This document shows positions 7,080-14,859 of a DNA stretch of 18,865 bases, piece after piece; position 1 is the stretch's first letter, and each line of letters begins with the position of its first letter. A model generated the notes under the pieces. It ran no database searches. It was not told where the DNA came from and saw only the letters and a program-made list of their open reading frames with translations. The position numbers and the translations under genes were made by a program. Origin of the DNA: Spirochaetaceae bacterium (GTDB lineage: Bacteria > Spirochaetota > Spirochaetia > Treponematales > Breznakiellaceae). The stretch is from the NCBI GenBank assembly GCA_031290855.1, contig JAISLM010000159.1:1-18865 (forward strand), given 5' to 3'.

Positions 7080-8162
7080 TTACTGAGTTACCACCGCCAC
7101 GTTAGTGGTTCCGTTTATACGCTGATAATTTACCTGGGCGTCATAGTAGTACGGGTTGATCCGCAAGGCCCGGATGAAATCTTCGGTCGCCCGCACAAAG
7201 TCGCCCATGGCCGCATAGGCGACGCCCCGGTTGTTGTACGCGATCGCATATTCAGGATAGAGGTCTACGGCTTCGGTAAACTTCACTACGGCCTCCTCAA
7301 AGCGCCCGTAGCCGTTCAGCGTCAGTCCGTAACTGTTGCAGGCTTCGGCATTAGCGTCTATAAACGCTTTGCGGACGGGCGCTCTGTACGCAACCGGCTG
7401 CTCGTAAACGTTTACGCCGGCCTGTACGACCGCCGGCTGTAAAACTGTCCCATAGCCGCCTGGCGTCGGCACGCCGGTCTGACGGAACATCCCTACGTTC
7501 GCATTTTGACGGTAGTAGCCTGACACCGGCGTATTCGAAAAACCCCTGTCGTCCGTGTACTGGACGGCCTGAGCCGGCGTGTAAGTTGTCTGTTGCACGG
7601 TCCGCGACGGCGCCACCGACGTGTAAGTCTGCTGCCGGGACGCCTGGCCAGGCGTGTAAGTCGTCTGTTGCACGGTCCGCGACGGCGTCGCCGACGTGTA
7701 AGTCTGCTGCCGGGGCGCCTGCACAGGCGTGTAAGTTGTCTGTTGCACGGTCCGCGACGGCGCATAGGGTTGCTGCGTATAGCCCGGCGGCACCGATCCG
7801 GCATTAACCAGATTCAAGTTCCTGAGTTTTTCGTTTAGGTTGTTGATGTTGTGAATAGCCTCTGCCGAATCAGGGTTAATCCGTAGCGCGTGTTCGTAGT
7901 CGGCTCGAGCAGCGCTATAATCACCGGATTTCTCATAGATAATACCGCGTGTGTTGTAAGCTCGTGAATCGTCAGGAGTCAGCGACACTATCAGATTCAG
8001 ATCCTCCAGTGCTCCGGCGGCATTTCCCGTCGTCAATCTCCAGTGCGCCCTATCGTAGTAATAGTCTTTGTTGTGAACTTGTGCGCCGGCGCTGACGAAA
8101 GCCAAAGCGGTAAACGCAAAAGCCAATAGCATAAATTTTGCCCCAAAGGTATTGTTATTCAT
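7080..8162 (-). CDS. Exported TPR-repeat protein with a Gln/Thr-rich tandem-repeat middle
   Basis: No specific function can be named; TPR units usually mediate protein-protein contacts. The 360-residue product starts with a signal peptide (about 1-27, hydrophobic MLLAFAFTALAFVSAGA), so it acts outside the cytoplasm, probably in the periplasm. TPR-like units lie at about 29-100 (with AYNTRGIIYEKSGDYSAA and ALRINPD) and about 270-350 (AYNNRGVAYAAMGDFVRA and ALRINPY). Between them, about 138-200 is a 25-residue repeat rich in Gln, Thr and Tyr (units begin TVQQTTYTP), then a Val/Gln/Tyr-rich linker. I chose the ATG at 8162 for its GGGAGGG ribosome site and because the signal peptide follows; an in-frame start at 8249 would bury the signal peptide. 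Transcribed alone toward the permease. Confidence 0.85.
   Translation of the reverse strand: MNNNTFGAKFMLLAFAFTALAFVSAGAQVHNKDYYYDRAHWRLTTGNAAGALEDLNLIVSLTPDDSRAYNTRGIIYEKSGDYSAARADYEHALRINPDSAEAIHNINNLNEKLRNLNLVNAGSVPPGYTQQPYAPSRTVQQTTYTPVQAPRQQTYTSATPSRTVQQTTYTPGQASRQQTYTSVAPSRTVQQTTYTPAQAVQYTDDRGFSNTPVSGYYRQNANVGMFRQTGVPTPGGYGTVLQPAVVQAGVNVYEQPVAYRAPVRKAFIDANAEACNSYGLTLNGYGRFEEAVVKFTEAVDLYPEYAIAYNNRGVAYAAMGDFVRATEDFIRALRINPYYYDAQVNYQRINGTTNVAVVTQ
7579..7763 (-). repeat. 75-bp tandem repeat inside the TPR gene
   Basis: The motif tgttgcacggtccgcgacgg occurs at 7591, 7666 and 7741, an exact 75-bp period, giving two full and one partial copies. The period is a multiple of three, so copy number can change without breaking the frame. 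Differences are mostly single substitutions, which suggests recent expansion. Confidence 0.92.
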
Positions 8163-8199
8163 TTTTCCCTCCCGTGAATAATAAAATACTGTGATAAAG

Positions 8200-8226
8200 T
8201 GTATAAGAGAAAAAAAACTATGACAA
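8200..8226 (-). promoter_or_regulatory. Candidate promoter for the TPR gene
   Basis: On the minus strand TTGTCA (8226-8221) and TATACA (8205-8200) are separated by 15 bp, a tight spacing, across a T-rich stretch. It lies about 40 bp before the start codon in the only AT-rich part of the spacer. Confidence 0.35.
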
Positions 8227-8250
8227 GTGTGTAATGAGCGTCCTGTCAAC

Positions 8251-8330
8251 GGCTAACCGGGTAGGGGGCAGCCCATTAACCGGTCAGCCTTCCTCCCGCG
8301 CCACCGTACGTAAGGGTCCGTACACGGCGG
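8251..8330 (-). other. Possible remnant of a group II intron 3' end (domain V/VI-like hairpins)
   Basis: Read on the minus strand, CCGCCGT (8330-8324) pairs with ACGGTGG (8307-8301) through one G-U pair; above it is a two-base 3' bulge and a GTACG/CTTAC upper stem with one mismatch, a domain V-like shape. A second hairpin with GGCTGACC and GGTTAGCC arms (8289-8251, again one G-U) follows, like domain VI. The G-U pairs favour the minus strand as the RNA. No reverse transcriptase lies upstream, the upper stem is imperfect and the tetraloop is not GNRA, so this is a tentative relic. Confidence 0.25.
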
Positions 8331-8614
8331 TTAAACGGGCGGTGACAGGCACCCGTATTCCAAAGCGCCCGCCTGCCATTTCGTGCGGCGTCTCAAACCG
8401 TTTTAGTGCGCCGGGAAATCCGTTCGTTTTAGGATACCGGTTGGCGGGGGTATGTTCGGGTGTCGGGCTGTCCGCCGGCAGACCTTCGGGTATTCGCCCG
8501 CTGTCATGCCTGTTTTGGGGGTATTCCTGACTGTGCCGGGTTCCCATACCGCGTCCTTATCCATTTCCGGCGTTTCCGTTACATCCGCCGTAACCAGCCC
8601 TTGCAGCCCGCTAT

Positions 8615-8690
8615 GGGGTCTGACCCTTTTCCGGCTTAAATCGTTACCCGGTAATGATTTAAAGCAATCAGCCGCCTGCGGCGGCTGATG
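8615..8690 (+). repeat. Dispersed palindromic repeat, copy B
   Basis: It starts with GGGGTCTGACCC, then CCGGCTTAAATCG, then the imperfect palindrome at 8638-8660, then a perfect hairpin CAGCCGCC/GGCGGCTG (8669-8687). It matches copy C almost base for base through the first 50 bp. The rest of 8331-8614 shows no gene I can support. Confidence 0.85.
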
Positions 8691-8756
8691 CGGGCCGCCG
8701 CTCGTAAGAAGGTCGCCTTTTTCGTACGGGGGCGATGGAGGAAACCCGCTGGCGGG

Positions 8757-8873
8757 TGGAAGACGATGGGGAGGCGGCTAACACGGAGCTTGCCAAGCGT
8801 CCGGGGTCTGACCCTTTCCCGGCTTAAATCGTTACCCGGTAATGATTTAAAGCAATTAGCCGCCTCAGGCGGC
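8757..8873 (+). repeat. Dispersed palindromic repeat, copy C
   Basis: It aligns with copy A over 92-93 bp and with copy B from GGGGTCTGACCC (8803-8814) onward. The imperfect palindrome is at 8826-8848 and a GCCGCC/GGCGGC hairpin at 8859-8873. It lies about 90 bp upstream of metH. Confidence 0.85.
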
Positions 8874-8930
8874 GCGGTTAATGCGGGGGCTTGCGCTAAG
8901 GCCTCATCTACCGGAGGCCGCGACAGCCCC

Positions 8931-8959
8931 TCAACAGAAACGTCAAAAAATGCTATAAA
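8931..8959 (+). promoter_or_regulatory. Candidate leaderless-type promoter of metH
   Basis: TCAACA (8931-8936) and TATAAA (8954-8959) are 17 bp apart, four and five of six bases matching consensus. The -10 box ends 6 nt before the metH ATG and there is no Shine-Dalgarno sequence, so the transcript may begin at or next to the start codon. Confidence 0.45.
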
Positions 8960-8965
8960 ACCCGT

Positions 8966-11900
8966 ATGAACATTCGAGAAAGACTGGAAGAGATTGCCGA
9001 AAAGCGCGTTCTGATACTGGACGGCGCTATGGGGACGATGGTTCAGCGCTGCAATCCGGGCGAGGAAGATTACCGTGGCGGGCTTTTTGCGGCTCATTCG
9101 CACAAGCTCAAGGGCTGTAACGACGTGCTCTGCCTCACGAGGCCGGAACTGGTGTCCGGTATCCACGAGCAGTACCTGAGGGCGGGCGCGGACATCATCG
9201 AGACGTGCAGTTTCAACGCGAACGCGGTCTCGCTTGCCGACTACGGGCTTTCGGAGGAGGCTTACCGGATAAGCCGGGCCGCCGCCGCTATAGCCCGCCG
9301 CGCCGCGGATTCGTACGCGAGCGCGGATAGGCCCCGCTTCGTCGCCGGCGCGCTTGGACCCACGACAAAGAGCGCCGGTATTTCGCCCGACGTGGACGAT
9401 CCTGGAAGGCGCGCTATAGGCTGGGACGAGCTGGAGGCCGCCTACTACGACAACGCCCGCGGCCTTCTGGACGGCGGCGCGGACATCCTGCTGATAGAAA
9501 CGGTTTTCGACACGCTTAACGCGAAGGCGGCGGGCGCGGCCCTGCTCCGGCTGCTCTCTGAGCGCGGCGCGGATGTCCCGATCATGGTTTCCGCCGCGAT
9601 AAGCGACGCGGCGGGCCGCCTGCTCGCCGGGCAGACGGTCGAGGCGTTCTTCGTCTCCGTCGCCCACCTGGCGCCGTGGGCGGTCGGGCTGAACTGCTCT
9701 CTCGGCGCGGAAAAGCTCAAAAGAAGCCTGGCCGCGCTGTCCCGCGCCTCCTCCTGCCGGGTCAGCGCCTATCCCAACGCGGGCCTGCCGGACGAAAACG
9801 GGAACTACACGGAAACGCCGGAAACGATGGCCGCCTCGCTGCGGGACTATGTTGACGAGGGGCTGGTCAACGTGCTGGGCGGCTGCTGCGGTTCCACGCC
9901 GGAACACATCGCGGCTATCGCGGCGATGGCGCGGGAACGGGCGGAGGCGGGCGTGAAGCCGCGTCCCGTCCCGCCAAAACGGTACAGGACGCTTGTCAGC
10001 GGTCTTGAGCCGCTGGAAATAGGGCGCGGGAAGCTCAGCATCGTAGGCGAAAGGGGGAACGCGCCGGGCAGCAAGTATTTTCTGGATCTGATCAAGGCAA
10101 AAAAATACGAAGAGGGCTTGCGGATCGTGCGCAAGAATATCGAGGACGGCGCGGAACTTATCGACATCTGCATGGACGACGGGCTGCTTGACGGGGAAGC
10201 GGAGATCACGACCTTCGTAAACCTCGCGCTCTCCGACCCGGACATCGCGCGGGCGCCGCTTTTCATCGACAGCTCGCGCTTCTCCGTGATCGAGGCGGCG
10301 CTGAAACTTGCCGCCGGCAAGTCGATAGCCAACTCGATCAGCCTGAAAGAGGGCGAGGCGGAATTTCTTCGCAAGGCCCGCCGCCTGCGCGTCCTGGGGG
10401 CGGCGGCGGTCGTGATGTTGTTCGACGAGCGCGGCCAGGCGTCGGACTTCGAGCGCCGCGTGGAGATCGCCTCCCGCTCGTACCGCCTGCTCGTCGGCGC
10501 GGGCTTCCCGCCGGAAGACATCGTGATCGACCCGAACATCCTGGCAATCGCTACCGGCATGGGCGAACACGACGGCTACGCGCTCGACTTCCTCCGCGCA
10601 GTCCCGGAAATCCTCGCCCGCTGCCCGCACGCGCACATCTGCGCCGGCGTCTCGAATCTGTCGTTCAGCTTTCGCGGCAGCTCCTTTGTCCGCAACGCGA
10701 TGCACGCCGTCTTCCTACACCTCGCCGCCCAAGCCGGCCTCACGGTCGCCATCGTCAACATAGCGGCGCTCGGCCTGTACGAAAAGCTCGACGCCGGCTT
10801 CCGCGAGACGATAGAAGACCTGCTGCTCTGCCGCGTTTTCGGCGCCGCCGACAGGCTTCTGCGGGTGGCGGAGGAGAACAAGGACGAGGAATTTGAAGGG
10901 GGGGGAACCCCCCGCGCTCCCAAGCCTCCGGCTTGTCCGCTGCCCCCCCAGCGGGGGGGAGTCCCCCCCGCAGCGCCCCCCCTTTCCCCGCCGGAACGGG
11001 TCGTCCGGGATATGCTGAAAGGCGACGACGGGACTATCGCCCGGGACGTGCTCGCGCTGCTGGAAAGCGGGAGCACGGCGCTGGAGATCGTGGAAGGCCC
11101 GCTGATGGAAGGGATGAGGCGGGTGGGCGATCTGTTCGGCGAGGGAAAGATGTTCCTGCCGCAGGTGATACGGAGCGCCCGCGTGATGAAGAAGGCCGTG
11201 GCCGCGCTGGAACCTTACATGACGGGCGCGGCGGACGGCGCGGCGGCAAAGCTGCCCGTGATCGTGATCGCCACGGTCAAGGGCGACGTGCACGACATCG
11301 GCAAGAACATAGTCGGGACGGTGCTCGCCTGCAACGGCTTTAAGGTGCTGGACCTGGGCGTGATGGCGCCCGCCGAAACGATACTGGAGGCGGCCCGCCG
11401 GGAGGACGCCCGCTTAGTCGGCCTTTCCGGCCTAGTGAGCCCTTCGCTGGACGAGATGGTAAACGTCGCGGCGGAGATGGAGAGGCGGGGCTTTACGATA
11501 CCGCTGCTCGTGGGCGGCGCGGCTGCGAGCCTGGCCCACACCGCGCTCAAGATAGCGCCCGTGTACGGCGGCCCCGTCGTATACGTCAAGGACGCCGGGC
11601 AGGCGCCGGGCATAGTCCGCGGCCTCTCAAGTCCCGCGCTGAGGGCCGGCCTTTTGGACGAACTTTCCGCCCGCTACGAGGAGGCGGTCGGCGTCCACAA
11701 CAAGCGGGCGGCGGAGCGGCAACTGCTTTCTATAGAGGCGGCGCGGGAAAACCGCCTCCGCTCGGACTGGCGTCCGTGCGAACCCAGGCTGACCGGCATC
11801 ATCGATCTGGACGACTATCCGCCGGAAGCGGCGGCGGCCTACTTCGACTGGGACGTGTTTTTCGCGAAGTGGCAGGGGCCGGCGGATGCCCGGCTTGAGC

Positions 11901-12628
11901 GTGACTCCCGCGCCCTGCTCGACGAAATCGTCCGGGAAAGGAGGCTGCGCTTCCGGGGTCTCGCCGGAATATTCCCGGCCCGCTCCTGCGGGGACGACAT
12001 ACTGGTGTACTCGGCGGGGAGGGACGGGGCCGCCGCCGGGCCGGTGCTGAAAATCGCCTGCCTGCGTAACCAGACGCGCAAGGCCGCCGCCGCGCCTAAC
12101 GTGAGCCTCGCCGACTTTATCAGGGAGGACGGGGACTGGATAGGCTTTTTCGCGTTAAGCGCCGGTTTCGGCCTGGACGCGGCAAAGGCGGAGTACGCGG
12201 CGCGGGGGGACGACTACCGCGCTATAATCTTCGCGCTGCTGGCGGACGGCCTTGTCGAGGCCTGGAGCGAGGAGGCGCACGAGCGCCTCCGCCGCGAGTG
12301 GTGGGGCTACGAGAGCGGCGGCGCGGGGGGACGCGGCGCGGGAGGCCGCGTACAGGGGATACGTCCCGCCTTCGGCTACCCCTGTTGCCCCGACCACGAG
12401 GACAAACGCGCCGTCTTCCGCCTCCTGGAGGCGGAAGAGCGGATCGGACTCGGCCTAACCGAATCGGCAATGATAGTGCCGGGCTCCTCGGTCTGCGGAA
12501 TGTACTTTGCCGCCCCCGCCGCCTACTATTTCTCTTGCGGGCACATCGCCGGCGATCAGCTTTCCGACTGGGCCCGCCGCAAGGGCATCGGCGCGGAGGC
12601 CGCCCGCCGCCGGGCCGGTTTCCTGTAG
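8966..12628 (+). CDS. metH: Cobalamin-dependent methionine synthase MetH
   Basis: MetH makes methionine from homocysteine and methyltetrahydrofolate through cobalamin, in the cytoplasm. The 1220-residue product has all four modules. Homocysteine domain (about 1-330): DGAMGTM, and zinc ligands Cys244 (GLNCSLGA) and Cys307-Cys308 (GGCCGSTP). Folate domain (about 350-620): IVGERGNAPGSKYF. Cap and cobalamin domain (about 678-890): GDVHDIGKN with cobalt ligand His776. Reactivation domain (about 900-1220): RPAFGYPCCPDHEDK from residue 1133 and YYFSCGHIAGDQL, which bind AdoMet. Length equals that of E. coli MetH. Residues about 644-676 are a Gly/Pro-rich insertion coded by a palindromic GC-rich array. 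There is no S-box, B12 riboswitch or metF neighbour; upstream DNA holds repeats and a promoter next to the ATG. Confidence 0.98.
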   Translation: MNIRERLEEIAEKRVLILDGAMGTMVQRCNPGEEDYRGGLFAAHSHKLKGCNDVLCLTRPELVSGIHEQYLRAGADIIETCSFNANAVSLADYGLSEEAYRISRAAAAIARRAADSYASADRPRFVAGALGPTTKSAGISPDVDDPGRRAIGWDELEAAYYDNARGLLDGGADILLIETVFDTLNAKAAGAALLRLLSERGADVPIMVSAAISDAAGRLLAGQTVEAFFVSVAHLAPWAVGLNCSLGAEKLKRSLAALSRASSCRVSAYPNAGLPDENGNYTETPETMAASLRDYVDEGLVNVLGGCCGSTPEHIAAIAAMARERAEAGVKPRPVPPKRYRTLVSGLEPLEIGRGKLSIVGERGNAPGSKYFLDLIKAKKYEEGLRIVRKNIEDGAELIDICMDDGLLDGEAEITTFVNLALSDPDIARAPLFIDSSRFSVIEAALKLAAGKSIANSISLKEGEAEFLRKARRLRVLGAAAVVMLFDERGQASDFERRVEIASRSYRLLVGAGFPPEDIVIDPNILAIATGMGEHDGYALDFLRAVPEILARCPHAHICAGVSNLSFSFRGSSFVRNAMHAVFLHLAAQAGLTVAIVNIAALGLYEKLDAGFRETIEDLLLCRVFGAADRLLRVAEENKDEEFEGGGTPRAPKPPACPLPPQRGGVPPAAPPLSPPERVVRDMLKGDDGTIARDVLALLESGSTALEIVEGPLMEGMRRVGDLFGEGKMFLPQVIRSARVMKKAVAALEPYMTGAADGAAAKLPVIVIATVKGDVHDIGKNIVGTVLACNGFKVLDLGVMAPAETILEAARREDARLVGLSGLVSPSLDEMVNVAAEMERRGFTIPLLVGGAAASLAHTALKIAPVYGGPVVYVKDAGQAPGIVRGLSSPALRAGLLDELSARYEEAVGVHNKRAAERQLLSIEAARENRLRSDWRPCEPRLTGIIDLDDYPPEAAAAYFDWDVFFAKWQGPADARLERDSRALLDEIVRERRLRFRGLAGIFPARSCGDDILVYSAGRDGAAAGPVLKIACLRNQTRKAAAAPNVSLADFIREDGDWIGFFALSAGFGLDAAKAEYAARGDDYRAIIFALLADGLVEAWSEEAHERLRREWWGYESGGAGGRGAGGRVQGIRPAFGYPCCPDHEDKRAVFRLLEAEERIGLGLTESAMIVPGSSVCGMYFAAPAAYYFSCGHIAGDQLSDWARRKGIGAEAARRRAGFL
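10898..10988 (+). repeat. GC-rich palindromic insertion in frame within metH
   Basis: Successive hairpins: a G8/C6 pairing with an AA loop (10898-10913), AAGCC/GGCTT (10922-10934), and C7-AGC-G7 (10943-10959), which can alternatively pair with a further C7 (10963-10969). The array codes for a Gly/Pro-rich linker (GGGTPRAPKPPACPLPPQRG) between the folate and cobalamin domains. A short version of the C-AGC-G hairpin also occurs at 13132-13144 in noncoding DNA. Confidence 0.8.
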
Positions 12629-12639
12629 GCGGCAGCCGT

Positions 12640-12658
12640 GCAAGCGCGGAGCGCTTGC
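12640..12658 (+). terminator. Hairpin after metH
   Basis: GCAAGCGC (12640-12647) pairs perfectly with GCGCTTGC (12651-12658) over a 3-nt loop, 11 bp after the metH stop. No T-run follows, so intrinsic termination would be weak. Confidence 0.4.
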
Positions 12659-12784
12659 GCCGGCGTTTCGCGTTGGCTCCTTCCCTAACGGCGCTTATTT
12701 TCCGGACGGCTCGACAGCAAACCCCTCCGGGCGGATTATGCCGCTTGTCCGGGCGCAGGGACGGCGGGAATGGGGTATAGGCGG

Positions 12785-12808
12785 AAAAACGCGGCCCCGG
12801 CAGGCCGC
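12785..12808 (-). terminator. Rho-independent terminator, minus strand
   Basis: On the minus strand GCGGCC (12808-12803) pairs with GGCCGC (12796-12791), followed by GTTTTT (12790-12785). It would end minus-strand transcripts such as a long methyltransferase message before they enter metH. The spacer 12659-12953 otherwise shows no supported gene; a GGGGTCTGAC fragment of the other repeat family is at 12821-12830. Confidence 0.5.
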
Positions 12809-12953
12809 TTCCCGCTAGAGGGGGTCTGACACCGCCGTCCGGAAAGTCTCCCGCCGCCGCGCCTCCGGCGGCTCCCCTTCCAGGATCCGCGACCGGTAAC
12901 GGTGACCCCACGGGCGCCCCGCCAGTCCGTCGTCCCGGTTGTACCGCTGGGCG

Positions 12954-12995
12954 ATTGAGGCTGTTCCAAAACTGAAGTTTTGGAACAGCCTCAAT
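12954..12995. repeat. Perfect 42-bp palindrome (minimal form of the composite repeat)
   Basis: The arm attgaggctgttccaaaact (12954-12973) and its exact reverse complement (12976-12995) flank two bases. The arms are those of copy 1 at 86-105 and 230-249, where they enclose about 120 bp instead. It sits between metH and the methyltransferase. Confidence 0.95.
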
Positions 12996-13131
12996 TAATA
13001 TTATGGAAGACTAAACCGGGTTTGCTTTAAAAAACTTGAGAAAAAACGGAAAGAAGCCTAACCGGAAAGGCCCTTCCGTCGGCGAGGCGGGAAACTTTTC
13101 ACCAGGTAAAGTTTTTGCGGGCCAGGTTTAG

Positions 13132-13144
13132 CCCCCAGCGGGGG
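13132..13144. repeat. Short CCCCC-AGC-GGGGG hairpin downstream of the methyltransferase
   Basis: A five-bp GC hairpin with an AGC loop, the same core as the C7-AGC-G7 hairpin inside metH. It lies 33 bp past the methyltransferase stop and has no T-run. The rest of 12996-13177 holds no supported gene. Confidence 0.5.
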
Positions 13145-13177
13145 ACGCGGCCAGCGAGGCGGAATGGCGGCGGGCCG

Positions 13178-14257
13178 TCACAGCCCGCGCTTCATTTTTA
13201 AGTATTCGCTTCTTAATTCGTCAATGGGGACCGATTCCTCGCCGCGCGCCGTATACCAGAATTTCCAGCCGTTACACGAAGGCGTTTGCTGTATCATCGC
13301 CCCTATCCGGTGAATGGAACCGGCCGTGTCGTTGTATTTCAGCCTTCCGTCCGCAAGGACAAAAGCCTTTGCGCCGTACGCTTTGGGTGAATAAAGGGCA
13401 TCCCCTTCGCTGATCATGCGCTCCCTGATCAGTTCTTCAAACGGCACCCTGATCCGCTTTTCGCCCGATCCTTCAAGCCAGGCGGCCTCTTCAAAAAAAT
13501 CCTTTATCCCGTCGATCCTGTTTTTTGCCATGGCGGCATAGGCGGCATCCCTCTCTATCCCGATGAAGTTGCGCTTTAATTTTTTCGCGACCGCCCCCGT
13601 GGTACCCGTCCCGAAAAACGGATCCAGAACAACATCGTTTTGTTTTGTGGTAGACAGAATCACCCGCTTGAGCAGTTCCTCCGGCTTTTGCGTCGAGTGC
13701 GCCTTCCTGCCGTCCGCGTTTTTAAGCCGCTCCCCGCCGGAGCACAAAGATATCCGCCACACGGACGTCATCTGCTTGCCGCCGTTGTATTTTTTCATCA
13801 GCTTGTGGTTAAAGGTATAATCCCTGCAAGATTCGCCCTTCGAGCACCACAAAAGCGTTTCCGTCGCGTTTGTAAAGCGGGAACCGTGGAAGTTCGGCAT
13901 AGGATTCGTTTTGAGCCATGTTACGTCGTTCAGAATCCAAAAGCCCATATCCATCATGAGGGCGCCAAGCCGGAAAATATTGTGGTAGCTGCCTATAACC
14001 CAGATAGCGCCCGTATTTTTTAACACGCGGCGGCACCCCTTTAGCCACTCCGTACAAAACCCGTCATACTCCGAAAAGGACGCAAACTTATCCCATTCGT
14101 CGTCCACGCCGCTCACCCTTGTACAGTTCGGCCTGAACAAGTCGTGTTTCAACTGCAAATTGTACGGCGGGTCGGCAAAAATCAGATCCACCGAAGCGTC
14201 CGGCAATTTTCCCAGTTCCCTGACACAATCGCCCTGTATAACGGTATTCAGCTCCAT
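13178..14257 (-). CDS. CcrM/M.HinfI-like adenine-N6 DNA methyltransferase (orphan), probably GANTC
   Basis: A beta-class methyltransferase that transfers methyl from AdoMet to adenine in DNA. The 359-residue product has the catalytic DPPY at 29-32 followed by NLQLKHDLFRPN, VIGSYHNIFRLG at 87-98, NPMPNFHGSRFTNATET at 118-134, STQKPEELLKR, and the AdoMet motif DPFFGTGTT at 212-220; DPPY before FxGxG defines the beta order. A C-terminal domain (about 275-350) with SIHRIGA and CNGWKFW is the DNA-contact domain shared by CcrM and M.HinfI; length is as in those enzymes. Specificity GANTC is inferred from this similarity. I chose the ATG at 14257; an in-frame TTG at 14293 coincides with the -35 box. 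No restriction enzyme is next to it, so it may regulate rather than defend. Confidence 0.93.
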   Translation of the reverse strand: MELNTVIQGDCVRELGKLPDASVDLIFADPPYNLQLKHDLFRPNCTRVSGVDDEWDKFASFSEYDGFCTEWLKGCRRVLKNTGAIWVIGSYHNIFRLGALMMDMGFWILNDVTWLKTNPMPNFHGSRFTNATETLLWCSKGESCRDYTFNHKLMKKYNGGKQMTSVWRISLCSGGERLKNADGRKAHSTQKPEELLKRVILSTTKQNDVVLDPFFGTGTTGAVAKKLKRNFIGIERDAAYAAMAKNRIDGIKDFFEEAAWLEGSGEKRIRVPFEELIRERMISEGDALYSPKAYGAKAFVLADGRLKYNDTAGSIHRIGAMIQQTPSCNGWKFWYTARGEESVPIDELRSEYLKMKRGL

Positions 14258-14265
14258 AAGCCCAT

Positions 14266-14293
14266 ATCGTAAAGGCTTTTTATCCCTTGTCAA
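14266..14293 (-). promoter_or_regulatory. Candidate leaderless-type promoter of the methyltransferase gene
   Basis: On the minus strand a perfect TTGACA (14293-14288) is followed after 16 bp by TACGAT (14271-14266, four of six bases). The start ATG lies 8 nt further on, with no Shine-Dalgarno sequence between. The transcript would start at or next to the ATG. Confidence 0.45.
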
Positions 14294-14447
14294 GCCGTGC
14301 CGGCGCGGAGCGGGAGCCGGCGGGTTTCCTCCGGGGAAGAGGCGGCGGGGAGGGGCCTGGGGCGGCCCGCATTGGATGCCTGGCGTGAACTTAAGGGAAG
14401 ATGTATGCCGTGTGCGAAAAGACTACGCGCCGAAAACCCTAAACATA

Positions 14448-14484
14448 GAGGCTTTCCCAAAACTTCAGGTTTGGGGGGACAGGC
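14448..14484. repeat. Diverged inverted copy of the palindromic repeat
   Basis: Read on the minus strand this matches 210-246 at about 31 of 37 positions, including the cccc-aaa-ctgaagttttgg core and the agcctc end. The spacer 14294-14886 otherwise has no gene I can support: a plus-strand frame of 104 codons ends in a protein-like GAVPDFLYEALFGE (stop near 14611) but runs through the repeat and has no recognisable family. Confidence 0.6.
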
Positions 14485-14859
14485 CCCATACGTAAGGAAA
14501 ACAGCGCCCTCCCGGCTTGGGGCTATTGACGGGGGAAACCGGATAGGCGTCAAACTGAAAATGCCCGGAGCTGTTCCGGATTTCCTGTATGAGGCCTTGT
14601 TCGGCGAGTAAACGCCGATACCATGTGGGATCCCCGCCGCCCTATTGAAGTGATCCGTGTTTCATAATATGATTAAAGCGCATTTCGCAGCCCCGGCTCA
14701 GCGTGAATCCGCCAAGACAAGCGCTGTTCCGGGGTTTCTTCTTTCGGTTACGCTGCATTATAGCATGGCGCGCGTGTATCAAGCTAAACAAGATTTTCAC
14801 CCTTCCGCTAAAAAACATACCTGTCCGCAGGGCCTGTTGGCGGGCCGCCCCGCCGTCGG

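Noticed and set aside
7579..7763. CRISPR array
   Set aside because: The repeat unit is contiguous, coding, and has no unique spacers. The 41-bp array at 16577-16735 likewise has no spacers. No cas gene is present.
8284..8547. Minus-strand 87-codon frame in the metH upstream spacer
   Set aside because: Ends in the domain V-like hairpin, has no recognisable domain, and looks like translated noncoding DNA.
8636..10705. Long minus-strand frame of 689 codons opposite metH
   Set aside because: It is antisense to an unmistakable metH, its protein is Arg/Ala-rich without motifs, and long antisense frames are expected opposite GC-rich codons.
12222..12911. Minus-strand frame of 229 codons across the metH end
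   Set aside because: Low-complexity Arg/Gly/Pro protein, no ribosome site, overlaps the conserved AdoMet domain of metH.
14297..14611. Plus-strand 104-codon frame before the helicase
   Set aside because: It crosses a degenerate repeat and has no ribosome site. Only its last residues look protein-like, which is not enough to call a gene.
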